From: Micromonospora sonchi
Lineage (GTDB): Bacteria; Actinomycetota; Actinomycetes; Mycobacteriales; Micromonosporaceae
Direction: 5' to 3'
NCBI RefSeq assembly: GCF_014646235.1
Contig: NZ_BMNB01000009.1
Location: 1-64,000, forward strand
Length of the DNA stretch: 64,000 bases
Below the pieces are notes generated by a model that did not search any database, was not told the DNA's origin, and saw nothing but the letters and a program-made list of their open reading frames with translations. Made by a program: the position numbers and the translations under genes. Shown here piece by piece: positions 54,762 through 63,588 of this stretch (the first letter of the stretch is position 1; each line of letters starts with the position of its first letter).

Positions 54762-56761
54762 CAGAAGCATCCGACGGTGATCTGGCTGCTCGGGGGCACC
54801 TGAGTGTTCTCGGGCGGGTTCTGGAACCGAGCGACCGCGTTCGGGTTGAACTGGAGCGTCACCTGGAAGCCCTGGCTCTCCAACGCCTGCTTGGCCTGCT
54901 GACACGGCAGGTCGACGACCCGGGGCACGGTAACCAGGGGCGGGCCTTCGCTGACCTCCAGCCGGACCTGGGCCCCCTTTTCCACACCGCTGCCGTCGGC
55001 CGGACTCTGCCCGAGCACCTCGTCGCGGGGCTTGTCGGACTGCTTGTACGTCGGCTCCACCAGCACCAGGCCGAGTTCAGCGATCCGCGCGCGGGCCTCG
55101 TTGATGTTCTTGCCGACCAGGTTCGGCACGGTGATCGGGGCCCGACCCTTACTGAGGATGACGGTGATCTTCTGGCCGGGCGTGACCTCCTTGCCCGCCT
55201 CCGGCTTGGTGGCCACCACCACACCCTCGGGCAGGCTGTCGTCGTAGCGGGCGGTGCCCTTGACGACTTTGAGTTCGGCGCTGACCAGATCCGCCTCGGC
55301 CAGTTCGAACTCCTTGCCCACCACGTCGGGCATCGGGAAGCGCTCCGGGCCGAGTGACAGGGTCAGGGTGATCGTGCCGCCCTTGACGATCCGGGCGGAC
55401 GAGGCGGGGTCCTGCGCCAGCACACCGTCACGCGGGATCTGTTCGTCGTAGCGCGGGTCGGCGTAGTGCAGGGTGAAGCCACCCTGAGCCGCCGTCGCCT
55501 CCGCCTCGGCCTTGCCCATGCTCACCAACTGCGGCGTGGCGGTGTAGCGGCCCACGCCGTACCACCAGCCGCCAAGGGCGGCCACCACACCGAGCACCAC
55601 CACGACAGCGGCGACGGCGAGCCGGCCGCTCGAGTCCCCCAGCAGCCGGGTCCGCAACGCCCCCAGCCGGGAACCCCGGTCCTGGCCGGCGTTCAGGTCC
55701 AGTGCCGCCCGGCGTCGACCCCGGGTGGGCGCCCCGCTGTCGGGCAGGCGGGCCCACGGCGGTCGTTCGGGCGGACGGACCGCGGCCACCACCATCGTCG
55801 GTTCGGACACCACCGGCTCGCTGAGCACGGAGGGCAGCATGGCGGTGTGGCTGTGCGAGCTGGCGAGATCATCCCGGGCCACCTGCACCTCGGCCAAGAG
55901 GCTGCCGGCGTCGGTGGGGCGGCCCGCCGGATCCCGCCGGGTGGCCCGGGCGACCAGGTCGTCGAGCGCCCTCGGTAGCCCGGGCACGAGCATCGACGGC
56001 GCTGGAACGTCCCGGTCGACGTGCTGCCAGGCGATGTCGATCGGCCGGTCGCCGTCGTACGGCACCCGACCGGTGAGCATCTCGAACAGCACGATGCCGG
56101 TCGCGTAGACGTCCGTCCGGGCGTCGGCGCGGCCCTCGGTGACCAACTCCGGGGCGACGTACGCCACCGTGGCCATCAGTTGGTTGCCGCTGTCGTGGTC
56201 GGTGCTCGCCTCGACGGCCCGGGCCAGTCCGAAGTCGGTGACCTTGACCACGCTGTCCACGAGGTTGGCCGGGCCGCCGCTGGGCGCCTCGGCGACGAGG
56301 ACGTTCTCCGGCTTGATGTCGCGGTGCACCAGCCCGCCCCGGTGGGCGGCGGCGATCGCGGCGAGCATCTGCTCGGCGATGGCCAGCGCCTCGTCCGGGT
56401 TGAGGCGGCGGCGCTCGGTCAGCACCTCGCGCAGGGTGCGCCCGCGGACGTATTCCATGACCAGGTACGGCAGCCCGGCGTGGGTGCCCTGGTCGTAGAC
56501 GGCCACCACGTTGGGGTGGGTGAGTCGGGCGATCGTCTTGGCCTCGTCGGTGAACCGGTCGACGAAGCCGCCCGGCCTGGCGCGGCCCGGCGCCCCCTGC
56601 GTCGAATGAATGATCTTGATCGCCACGGTGCGTTCGAGCCGCTCGTCGGTGGCGGTGTACACCGTCGCCATGCCGCCGCGGGCCACGCGACCGCGAATGC
56701 GGTAGCGCCCGTCGATCAGCGAACCCGGCAACGTGTCGGCGACCTGTGTGTCCATCGGCAT
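54761..56761 (-). CDS. Transmembrane Ser/Thr kinase with four PASTA repeats (PknL-like)
   Basis: A 666-aa kinase. Cytoplasmic domain (about 15-280): glycine loop GRVARGGMATVY, AIKIIH lysine, HRDIKPENVL, DFGLA and an activation segment with YVAPELV. A basic juxtamembrane region is followed by one helix (about 378-400; VVVVLGVVAALGGWWYGVG). Four PASTA repeats follow (about 405-665), which bind muropeptides. Starts at 56761 or 56755 (MDTQVAD). Its synteny with an Rv2175c-like gene identifies it as the PknL counterpart. M. tuberculosis PknL lacks PASTA repeats; the corynebacterial one has them. Confidence 0.94.
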   Translation of the reverse strand: MPMDTQVADTLPGSLIDGRYRIRGRVARGGMATVYTATDERLERTVAIKIIHSTQGAPGRARPGGFVDRFTDEAKTIARLTHPNVVAVYDQGTHAGLPYLVMEYVRGRTLREVLTERRRLNPDEALAIAEQMLAAIAAAHRGGLVHRDIKPENVLVAEAPSGGPANLVDSVVKVTDFGLARAVEASTDHDSGNQLMATVAYVAPELVTEGRADARTDVYATGIVLFEMLTGRVPYDGDRPIDIAWQHVDRDVPAPSMLVPGLPRALDDLVARATRRDPAGRPTDAGSLLAEVQVARDDLASSHSHTAMLPSVLSEPVVSEPTMVVAAVRPPERPPWARLPDSGAPTRGRRRAALDLNAGQDRGSRLGALRTRLLGDSSGRLAVAAVVVVLGVVAALGGWWYGVGRYTATPQLVSMGKAEAEATAAQGGFTLHYADPRYDEQIPRDGVLAQDPASSARIVKGGTITLTLSLGPERFPMPDVVGKEFELAEADLVSAELKVVKGTARYDDSLPEGVVVATKPEAGKEVTPGQKITVILSKGRAPITVPNLVGKNINEARARIAELGLVLVEPTYKQSDKPRDEVLGQSPADGSGVEKGAQVRLEVSEGPPLVTVPRVVDLPCQQAKQALESQGFQVTLQFNPNAVARFQNPPENTQVPPSSQITVGCF

Positions 56762-56919
56762 GGAGTCTATGTGTCGGGAGGATGAAGGTTGAACCGGATG
56801 TTACCGCCGAGCCGGTGCCGATGGGATCACGCTGGCCGCGAGGTGTTCGATCCGGCCTGCTCAGCGTGCTGCCGACAGGCTGTTGACCCCGGGGAGGGGT
56901 GACGTGGCAGGGTGGTCGG

Positions 56920-57303
56920 GTGACCAACTCCCTACCCGCCGAGAGCACCGTGCCCGAGGCCGGCCCCACCGACCTGGCCGACTGGCTGACCTTGCCGGAT
57001 GTCGCCGAACGGCTCGACCTGTCGATCAGCAAGGTCCACCAGATGATCCGGGACCGGGAGCTGATCGCGGTGCGCCGCGACGGTGTCCGCCGGATCCCGG
57101 TCGACCTGGTGGCCAACCGCACCATACGCAAGCACCTGCCCGGCGTGCTCACCCTGCTGGCCGACGCCGGCTACGACGACGAGGCGGCGCTGCGTTGGCT
57201 CTACGAGCCCGACGACAGCCTGCCCGGCCGTACCCCTGCCGCCGCCCTCGCCAGCGATCAGGCCCGCGAGATCAAGCGCCGCGCCCAGGCCCTCGGCTTC
57301 TGA
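56920..57303 (+). CDS. Rv2175c-like HTH DNA-binding protein (predicted kinase substrate)
   Basis: A 127-aa protein. An N-terminal flexible part is followed by a winged HTH (WLTLPDVAERLDLSISKVHQMIRDRELIAVRRDGVRRIP) and a C-terminal helical domain (LPGVLTLLADAGYDDEAALRWLYEPDDSL). It matches Rv2175c, which M. tuberculosis PknL phosphorylates on an N-terminal Thr, losing DNA binding. GTG at 56920 is chosen; GTG 56899 has the RBS too close. Divergent from the kinase gene. Confidence 0.88.
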   Translation: MTNSLPAESTVPEAGPTDLADWLTLPDVAERLDLSISKVHQMIRDRELIAVRRDGVRRIPVDLVANRTIRKHLPGVLTLLADAGYDDEAALRWLYEPDDSLPGRTPAAALASDQAREIKRRAQALGF

Positions 57304-57354
57304 CCCACCCCTCGCCCCGCACCCTTCGGCGCCCTCGGCCCTCGGCCCTCGCCT

Positions 57355-57430
57355 CCGCGATCTTGCACTTTCCGTCGGGAGATTTCGGGGCAGAATGCGC
57401 AAAAGGCCGACCGAAAGTGCAAGATCGGCG
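57355..57430. repeat. Inverted repeat GCGATCTTGCACTTT, copy 2
   Basis: Arms 57355-57378 and 57407-57430 match at about 21 of 24 positions and share GATCTTGCACTTTC with copy 1. It lies between the convergent Rv2175c-like and polyprenyl synthetase genes. The right arm abuts short tandem repeats. Confidence 0.8.
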
Positions 57431-57456
57431 CGGCGACCGCGGCGACCGCGGCGACC
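57430..57456. repeat. 9-bp tandem repeat GCGGCGACC, three copies
   Basis: Three exact units follow the palindrome at once and are trailed by GCGGCGGCG, in the same layout as the longer array at 53727. It lies 31 bp from the synthetase stop codon. Confidence 0.8.
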
Positions 57457-57487
57457 GCGGCGGCGTGGCGGTGCGGGGCGAGGGGTG

Positions 57488-58570
57488 TCAGTCGGCGCGG
57501 CGGGTGGCGGCGATGGCCAGGTCGACCAAGGCCTGGCGGGCCTCGGTGTCCAGGTCGACCGTGGTCAGCGCGGCGAGCGCGGCATCGGTCAGCGTGACGA
57601 TGCGCTGTTCGGTGCGGGCCAGTGCGCCGCTGCTGGCGATCAACTCCCGCAGTCGGTTCACCCCGGCCGGGTCCAGGTCCGCGTCACCCAGACCGGCGCG
57701 CAGCAGCGCCCGGCCGGCCGCGTCGGTCGCCTCCATCGCCGCCGCCACCAGGTAGGTCCGCTTGCCCTCGCGCAGGTCGTCGCCGGCCGGCTTGCCCGTC
57801 TGTGCCGGGTCGCCGAAGACGCCCAGCACATCGTCGCGCAACTGGAACGCCTCACCCAGTGGCAAGCCGTACGCCGAGTAGGCGAGGCGTACGTCGGTGG
57901 GGGCGTCGGCCAGCGCCGCGCCGAGCAGCAGCGGTCGCTCGACGGTGTACTTTGCCGACTTGTACCGGGCGACCTTCCCCGCCCGCTCCAGCGAGGTGTC
58001 CCCGGTGGCCTGGGTCAGCACGTCGAGGTACTGCCCGACGGTGACCTCGGCCCGCATCTCGTCGAAGTCCGGCCGGGCGCGGGCCACCGCCCGGGGATCG
58101 AGCCCGGCCGAGTGCAGCAGTTCGTCGGACCAGACCAGGCAGAGGTCGCCCAGCAGGATCGCCGCCGCGTCGCCGAAGCCGTCCGGGTCGCCGCCCCAAC
58201 CGGCCGTCCGGTGCCGGGCGGCGAACCGACGATGCACCGCCGGCTCGCCCCGGCGGGTGTCCGAACGATCCATCAGGTCGTCGTGGATCAGCGCGCTGGC
58301 CTGGACGAACTCCAGCGCAGCGAGGGCGGTCACCACCGGATCGCTGTCCGCCCCGCCCGCGCCCCGGTAGCCCCAGTAGGCGAAGGCCGGACGCAACCGC
58401 TTACCGCCGCCGAGCACGAACGCCTCGATCGTCTCGGCGACCGGCACCAGCGCCTCGTCGACGTTGGTCATCCAGGCTCGGCGACCGGCGAGGAAATCGG
58501 AGAGGGCCTGGTCGACCCGTTGTCGCAAACTGGCACGGTCGACGGGGGAGACAGGAGCAGCGTGGGTCAC
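57488..58570 (-). CDS. Polyprenyl (trans-isoprenyl) diphosphate synthase
   Basis: A 360-aa prenyl-elongating enzyme. First Asp-rich motif DDLMDRSD, second DDVLGVFGD, both with their downstream arginines (RRGEP and REGKRTYL). Makes a chain of C15-C45 length; the length cannot be set from the sequence alone. Equivalent to IdsA2 (Rv2173), the gene near Rv2175c-pknL in M. tuberculosis. It may feed the carotenoid genes at the right end, or menaquinone. Confidence 0.92.
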   Translation of the reverse strand: MTHAAPVSPVDRASLRQRVDQALSDFLAGRRAWMTNVDEALVPVAETIEAFVLGGGKRLRPAFAYWGYRGAGGADSDPVVTALAALEFVQASALIHDDLMDRSDTRRGEPAVHRRFAARHRTAGWGGDPDGFGDAAAILLGDLCLVWSDELLHSAGLDPRAVARARPDFDEMRAEVTVGQYLDVLTQATGDTSLERAGKVARYKSAKYTVERPLLLGAALADAPTDVRLAYSAYGLPLGEAFQLRDDVLGVFGDPAQTGKPAGDDLREGKRTYLVAAAMEATDAAGRALLRAGLGDADLDPAGVNRLRELIASSGALARTEQRIVTLTDAALAALTTVDLDTEARQALVDLAIAATRRAD

Positions 58571-58579
58571 GCCCCGACG

Positions 58580-58978
58580 CTAACGGTTCCGGTCCCGACG
58601 CGCCGAGCCCCCCGTGTCCCGGCGTGCCGTGGCGCACCTGCTCACGGCCCGCGTCGCCGGTCGGGTCGGTGGGTGCCTCGGGGCCCGGGGGCGTCGCGCC
58701 CGGCGGTCGCGGCCGCCCTCGGTGGCGTCCGGCAGCAGGTCGGCCGGCAGCGCGAGGACCTGCGCCAACCAGGAGCGCCAGAAGGGCCCGGGCACGCGTC
58801 GCTGGCGCTCCCACCGGGAGATTTCATGCCGGCTCAGCGTGGGTACGCCGGCGGCGGCGCAGAGTTCGGCGGCGAGTCGGGACTGGCTCCAGCCCCGGGC
58901 CAGCCGGAACCGACTCAACAGTGCCCCGAAGGGCTCCTCCCCGAGCAGCGGCGGCGAATCGGGCGGTGACGACGGCAT
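58580..58978 (-). CDS. XRE-type HTH regulator
   Basis: A 132-aa protein. The HTH (about 15-70: LLSRFRLARGWSQSRLAAELCAAAGVPTLSRHEISRWE) is a clear lambda-repressor-like domain. The last 50 residues are Arg/Pro-rich and probably disordered. The ATG at 58978 follows the strong RBS GGAGGAG. Only 9 bp separate its stop from the polyprenyl synthetase start; target genes unknown. Confidence 0.82.
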   Translation of the reverse strand: MPSSPPDSPPLLGEEPFGALLSRFRLARGWSQSRLAAELCAAAGVPTLSRHEISRWERQRRVPGPFWRSWLAQVLALPADLLPDATEGGRDRRARRPRAPRHPPTRPATRAVSRCATARRDTGGSARRDRNR

Positions 58979-59191
58979 CACTCCTCCAAGGGGTCGGCGT
59001 GGTGGTGGCCCGCCGCCGGACACGGCTGTCGCGCCACCTGTCGAAACACTGACCCCCGCGCGGCCCCCACCACACCCGCGCAGCCCGAAAGCTATCCCGC
59101 CCGTACGACACTCCTCCGCGGCACCACCACCGCCACCCCGCCGACGTGGGAAGCTGGTGAGATGGCGGGTGTCACCCGTTAGAGTCGGAGC

Positions 59192-60109
59192 GTGGCTCTC
59201 GGTCTTCCCTCGGTCCTCCCAAAACCGCACCCGTCGATCGGGGAGCTGGTCCGCGACTGCCAGCCGACCTTCTCCTTCGAGTTCATGCCTCCCAAGACGG
59301 AGCAGGGGGAGCGGCAGCTCTGGCAGGCCATCCGCGAGTTGGAGTCGCTGCGCCCGTCGTTCGTCTCGATCACGTACGGTGCCGGCGGGTCGACCCGGGA
59401 CACCACGGTGGCGGTCACCGAACGGGTCGCCAACGAGACGACCCTGCTGCCGATGGCGCACCTGACCGCGGTCAACCACTCCGTCGCCGAGCTGCGACAC
59501 GTGATCGGGCGGCTGGCCGCGGCTGGGGTGCGCAACGTGCTCGCGGTGCGGGGTGATCCGCCCGGTGACCCGACCGGCGAATGGGTGCCGCACCCCGAGG
59601 GCGTCCACTACGCGGAGGACCTGGTCCGCCTGGTCCGCCGCTCCGGCGACTTCAGCGTCGGCGTGGCCGCCTTCCCGTACCGGCATCCCCGCTCGCCGGA
59701 CGTCGCCACCGACACCGAGTACTTCGTCCGCAAGTGTCGGGCCGGCGCGGAGTTCGCGATCACCCAGATGTTCTTCGACGCCGACGAGTACCTCCGCCTG
59801 CGCGACCGGGTGGCCGCCGCCGGCTGCGACACCCCGGTCCTGGCCGGGGTGATGCCGGTGACCCGGATCGGCACGATCGAGCGGTCGGTGCAACTGTCCG
59901 GGGCGCCCTTCCCGGCGGCGCTGGCCGCGCGGTTCGAGCGGGTGGCCGACGATCCGGAGGCGGTCCGCCGGCTCGGCGTCGAGCAGGCCAGCGAGATGTG
60001 CCAGCGGCTGCTCGACGAGGGGGTCCCGGGCATCCACTTCATCACCTTCAACCGGTCCACCGCGACCCGCGAGATCTGGCAGAACCTCCGGGTCGGCGCC
60101 GCGACCTGA
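59192..60109 (+). CDS. metF: Methylenetetrahydrofolate reductase
   Basis: A 305-aa flavoenzyme of the MTHFR family, reducing 5,10-methylene-THF to 5-methyl-THF for methionine synthesis. FSFEFMPPKTEQGE holds the catalytic-type Glu, SITYGAGGSTRD, RGDPPGDP and CRAGAEFAITQMFFDADEYLRL line the FAD/folate site. GTG at 59192. Equivalent to Rv2172c at the end of the conserved neighbourhood. The CDP-alcohol phosphatidyltransferase gene follows 44 bp later. Confidence 0.94.
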   Translation: MALGLPSVLPKPHPSIGELVRDCQPTFSFEFMPPKTEQGERQLWQAIRELESLRPSFVSITYGAGGSTRDTTVAVTERVANETTLLPMAHLTAVNHSVAELRHVIGRLAAAGVRNVLAVRGDPPGDPTGEWVPHPEGVHYAEDLVRLVRRSGDFSVGVAAFPYRHPRSPDVATDTEYFVRKCRAGAEFAITQMFFDADEYLRLRDRVAAAGCDTPVLAGVMPVTRIGTIERSVQLSGAPFPAALAARFERVADDPEAVRRLGVEQASEMCQRLLDEGVPGIHFITFNRSTATREIWQNLRVGAAT

Positions 60110-60153
60110 CACCCGGGGGCGCGACACCTCAGCACCGCCGAGCCGGTTGAAAC

Positions 60154-60843
60154 GTGGTGGGCAGACAGCTGAACTGGAACGAGTACGCCACGGCGTGGGC
60201 CCGGCTGCACGGCGGGTTCGATCCCCGGGCCGCCACACCGGTGGTACGCGGCTGGCTGCGTTTCTCCTATCACCTCGGCTTCCTGTTGGGGCGGCTGCGG
60301 GTCGGCCCGACCGCGGTGACGGTGGTCGGCGTGCTGCTCTGCGTCTGCGTACCGCTGCTCGCGGTCCGGCCGGGCGACGGGCCGTTCCTGGGCGCGTTGC
60401 TCGTGCTGCTCGCCTCGGTGGCCGACAGCGTCGACGGGGCGGTGGCGGTGGTCACCGGGCGGACGACCCGGCTCGGCTACGTCTACGACTCGCTGGCCGA
60501 CCGGCTCGGCGAGGCCGCGTGGCTGGTGGCGTTCTGGCTGGTCGGTGCGCCGGGCGTGCTGGTCGTCGCGGGCGGCGCGCTGTCCTGGCTGCACGAGTAC
60601 GTCCGGGCCCGCGCGGTCGCCGCCGGCATGCGGGAGATCGGCGCGGTGACCGTGGGGGAGCGGCCCACCCGGGTCTGCGTGGCCGTGGCCGGGCTGCTGC
60701 TGGCCGGTCTGACCGGGCTGATCGAGCCGGATCTGGCCGCCGGCACCATCACCATGGCCACCGCGGTCTGGGTGCTGCTGGCCGCCTTCGGGCTCGGGCA
60801 GTTGCTCTCCGCCGTCCGCCGGGCACTGATCGACGCGCGCTGA
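60154..60843 (+). CDS. CDP-alcohol phosphatidyltransferase-family membrane enzyme
   Basis: A 229-aa integral membrane transferase with about five to six helices. The signature D-x2-D-G-x2-A-R-x8-G-x3-D-x3-D is nearly complete (DSVDGAVAVVTGRTTRLGYVYDSLADR) but the arginine after the alanine is Val. Transfers a phosphoalcohol or sugar phosphate to CDP-activated lipid or head group; product unknown. GTG/ATG start at 60154. Alone or with metF. Confidence 0.85.
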   Translation: MVGRQLNWNEYATAWARLHGGFDPRAATPVVRGWLRFSYHLGFLLGRLRVGPTAVTVVGVLLCVCVPLLAVRPGDGPFLGALLVLLASVADSVDGAVAVVTGRTTRLGYVYDSLADRLGEAAWLVAFWLVGAPGVLVVAGGALSWLHEYVRARAVAAGMREIGAVTVGERPTRVCVAVAGLLLAGLTGLIEPDLAAGTITMATAVWVLLAAFGLGQLLSAVRRALIDAR

Positions 60844-60886
60844 CGATCTCCGGGTGGGCTGAGCTGAGCTCGGCGTGCGGGCCGGG

Positions 60887-60945
60887 TGTTAATAGGGGGC
60901 CCTTCCTCTACACCAGGCGTTAATAGGGGGCCCTTCCTTACACCC
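60887..60945 (-). repeat. 3'-end two-unit GGGCCC element, copy D
   Basis: Minus strand: GGGTGTAAGGAAGGGCCCCC, TATTAACGCCTGGTGTAGA, GGAAGGGCCCCCTATTAACA. The GGAAGG cores start at 60937 and 60906 (31-bp period). It follows the desaturase stop, after a short (ACCCAC)n hexamer run at 60941-60961. Confidence 0.9.
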
Positions 60946-60961
60946 ACACCCACACCCACAC

Positions 60962-62449
60962 CTACCAGGCGGGGCCGATCTCGTGGGCGACGATCTGGGC
61001 GGAGAGGGTGACCATCGGCAGGCCGCCGCCCGGGTGGCTGGAGCCGCCGACCAGCCAGAGGCCGTGGGCCGGGCCCCGGTTGGCCGGACGGAGCAGACCG
61101 CCGGCCGTGCCGTAGATGGTCCCGCCCGGTGCGCCGGCCGAGTCGGCCAGATCGGCCGGGGTGCGGATGTCGCGGAAGAGCAGCCGATCGCGCACGTCCA
61201 CGCCGCGCTCGGCCAGCACGTCGAGGATCCGGTCGGCGTACGCCTGCGCCAGCCCCGGCCGGCGCCAGTCGACCGCCCCGGAGGCGGTGCCGTGGCGGGC
61301 GGCGTTGACCAGCACGAACCACGCCTCGTGGCCGGTCGGGCGGACCACCGGGTCGTCGGCCACGGTGACGAAGACGGTCGGGTCGGCGGCCGGTCGGGCC
61401 CGTACCCCCCGGCCCGGGGCACCGAAGACCGCGTCGAACTCGGCATCGTGGTCGCGCGGGAAGAAGACGTTGTGGTGGGCCAGCCTGCTCTCGCCGCGTA
61501 CGCCGAGCAGCAGCACGAAGCCGGCCAGGCTGCGGTCGGTGAGCCCGGCCAGCCGGCGCGGGTCGGGCAGCAGGTCGCGGTAGACGGTGAGCGCGTCGAC
61601 GTTGGCCACCACCACGTCGGCGGGGATCGGGGCGTGCTGCCCGGCGACGCGTACCCCGTGCACCCGGCCACCCACCGCGTCGATCCGGGTGACCGTGGCG
61701 CCGGTGCGCACCACCACCCCCAGGTCCAGGCAGCGCGACAGCAGCGCGTCGGCGAGGGTGCCCAGCCCGCCGCGCAGGTACCAGCCGCCGAAGGTCAGCT
61801 CGGCGTAGGGGACCGCGACCAGCGCGGCCGGCGCGCGACGTGGGTCGGCGCCGGTGTAGGTGGCGTACCGGTCCAGCAGCATCCGCAGCCGTGGGTCGGC
61901 CAGGTGGGCCCGGCCCAGCCCGCGCAGGCTCTGCCCGGGCCGGATCGCGGCCAGGTCGCCCAGCCGCCAGGCCAGCCGGGCCAGGTTCCGGGGCGAGTCG
62001 ACCCGGCGGCGCAGGATGTCGTGCTCGCTGGCCCGCCACACCCGCGCGGCGCGCCGCCACAGCCGCTGCCAGTCGGCGGCGGCCCGGTCGCCGAGGGCCG
62101 CGCCGACGCGGGCGGTGAACTCGTCCGGGTCGGCGCAGGAGTCGAGCACCGGCCCGCCGCCCGGGAAGACGTGCCGCACGATCGGGTCCAGCGGCTCCAG
62201 GCCGAGGTACTCGTCCAGCTTCGCCCCGGTCGCCTCGAACAGCTCGTGGAACACCTCGGGCAGGGTGAGCAGGCTGGGCCCGGTGTCGAAGTGGAACGAG
62301 CCCTCGGGCGTGTCGCGGGTGTGCCGGCCGAGCTTGCCGCCGACCGCCTCGGCCCGCTCCAGCACGGTCACCTCGTGCCCGGTGACGGCCAACCGGGCGG
62401 CGGTGGCCAGCCCACCCACCCCGGCGCCGACGACCACGATCCGCGCCAT
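60962..62449 (-). CDS. CrtI-family carotenoid/phytoene desaturase-type oxidoreductase
   Basis: A 495-aa FAD enzyme. The N-terminal dinucleotide fold IVVVGAGVGGLATAARLAVTGHEVTVLE, FHFDTGPSLLTLPEVF and the C-terminal GLWLVGGSSHPGGGLPMVTLSAQIV are the CrtI-family hallmarks. It may be a phytoene desaturase, or a carotenoid 3,4-desaturase/ketolase; the exact step is not decided. ATG at 62449. The neighbouring GT2 and CruF-type genes argue for an acyclic-end carotenoid pathway. Confidence 0.88.
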   Translation of the reverse strand: MARIVVVGAGVGGLATAARLAVTGHEVTVLERAEAVGGKLGRHTRDTPEGSFHFDTGPSLLTLPEVFHELFEATGAKLDEYLGLEPLDPIVRHVFPGGGPVLDSCADPDEFTARVGAALGDRAAADWQRLWRRAARVWRASEHDILRRRVDSPRNLARLAWRLGDLAAIRPGQSLRGLGRAHLADPRLRMLLDRYATYTGADPRRAPAALVAVPYAELTFGGWYLRGGLGTLADALLSRCLDLGVVVRTGATVTRIDAVGGRVHGVRVAGQHAPIPADVVVANVDALTVYRDLLPDPRRLAGLTDRSLAGFVLLLGVRGESRLAHHNVFFPRDHDAEFDAVFGAPGRGVRARPAADPTVFVTVADDPVVRPTGHEAWFVLVNAARHGTASGAVDWRRPGLAQAYADRILDVLAERGVDVRDRLLFRDIRTPADLADSAGAPGGTIYGTAGGLLRPANRGPAHGLWLVGGSSHPGGGLPMVTLSAQIVAHEIGPAW

Positions 62450-62460
62450 GCCGCGTCCTC

Positions 62461-63588
62461 CTAGACGACCGGGCGACCGCGCCAGGACAGGCGTCGCCGC
62501 TTGCGCAGATGGTACGACCGCAGGGTCAGCCAACCGAGGACCGCGACCGACACGGGGTGGCCCAGCGCGTCGGGCCAGGCCAGCCCGCCGGTGGCCCGGG
62601 CGCTGATCACCCGCCCGGCCACCCCCGTCAGGTACGCCAGGAAGGCGACCCCGGCCACCGCCGGCGCGCCGGCCAGCAGCGCGGTCACGGCGACCAGCGG
62701 CGGCGCGGTGTAGAGCAGGAGCAGCAGGGCCACCACCAGCGCGGCGTTGCCCGGGTGCCCGAACGAGGCCCAGAGCGACTTGGTGTATCCGTCGCGCAAC
62801 TGCGCCCAGTTCTCGTACATCCGGCAGGAGGCCAGCCGGGAACCGTCCGCGAGGGCGATCCGGCCGCCGGCCCGCTTCACCGCCCGGGCCAGCTCGATGT
62901 CCTCCAGCACCCGGTCGGCGACCGCCGCGTGCCCGCCGGCCCGCAGGTAGCCGGCCCGGTCCACGACCAGGAACTGCCCGCCGGCCGCGGCCAGCGACGG
63001 CCGCGGTGAGCGTTCCATCGCCCGCAGCGGCAGGAAGGTCAGCCACAACCACTGCAACAGCGGCTGGACCAGCCGGTCCGCCGCCGTCCGCACCACGATC
63101 CGGGGGTACGGCGACAGCAGCGTCGCCCCGGCGGCGCGCAGCTCGGTGACCGCCGCCGCGACGGCGTACGGGGCGAGCACCACGTCGGCGTCCACGAAGA
63201 CCAGCGCGCCGGCCGAGGCCTCGGCGCGACTGGCCAGCTGCCAGCAGGCGTGCGGCTTGCCCAGCCAGCCCGGCGGCGGGGCGACGCCGGTGAGCAGGGT
63301 GACCCGGGGATCGCCAGCGGCCACCGCGCGGACCACCTCGGCGGTGCCGTCGGTCGAACCGTCGTCGAGCACCACGATCCGCAGTTCGGGCACGCCGCGC
63401 TGGGCGAGCAGGGCCCGCAGGCACGGGGTGACCCGGGCGGCCTCGTCGCGCAGCGGCAGCAGCACCGCCACCGTCTCGGTGACCTCGGCCGTCCCCTCCG
63501 GCGGGCGGCGCAGCCACCGGCCGGCGTTGACCACGGTGTGCCCGGTCAGCACGGCGACGCCGCACAGCAGGACGAGCGCCGCGGTCAT
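62461..63588 (-). CDS. GT2 glycosyltransferase, CruC-like
   Basis: A 375-aa membrane-anchored GT-A glycosyltransferase. N-terminal helix, then VAVLLPLRDEAARVTPCL, IVVLDDGSTDGTAEVV (nucleotide site) and FVDADVVLAPYA (DxD-like). VLEDIELARAVKRAGGRIAL and a C-terminal set of helices complete it. This resembles the CruC glycosyltransferase that glycosylates hydroxylated acyclic carotenoids. The ATG at 63588 overlaps the next gene's stop (ATGA). Acts with the CruF-type hydratase. Confidence 0.85.
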   Translation of the reverse strand: MTAALVLLCGVAVLTGHTVVNAGRWLRRPPEGTAEVTETVAVLLPLRDEAARVTPCLRALLAQRGVPELRIVVLDDGSTDGTAEVVRAVAAGDPRVTLLTGVAPPPGWLGKPHACWQLASRAEASAGALVFVDADVVLAPYAVAAAVTELRAAGATLLSPYPRIVVRTAADRLVQPLLQWLWLTFLPLRAMERSPRPSLAAAGGQFLVVDRAGYLRAGGHAAVADRVLEDIELARAVKRAGGRIALADGSRLASCRMYENWAQLRDGYTKSLWASFGHPGNAALVVALLLLLYTAPPLVAVTALLAGAPAVAGVAFLAYLTGVAGRVISARATGGLAWPDALGHPVSVAVLGWLTLRSYHLRKRRRLSWRGRPVV

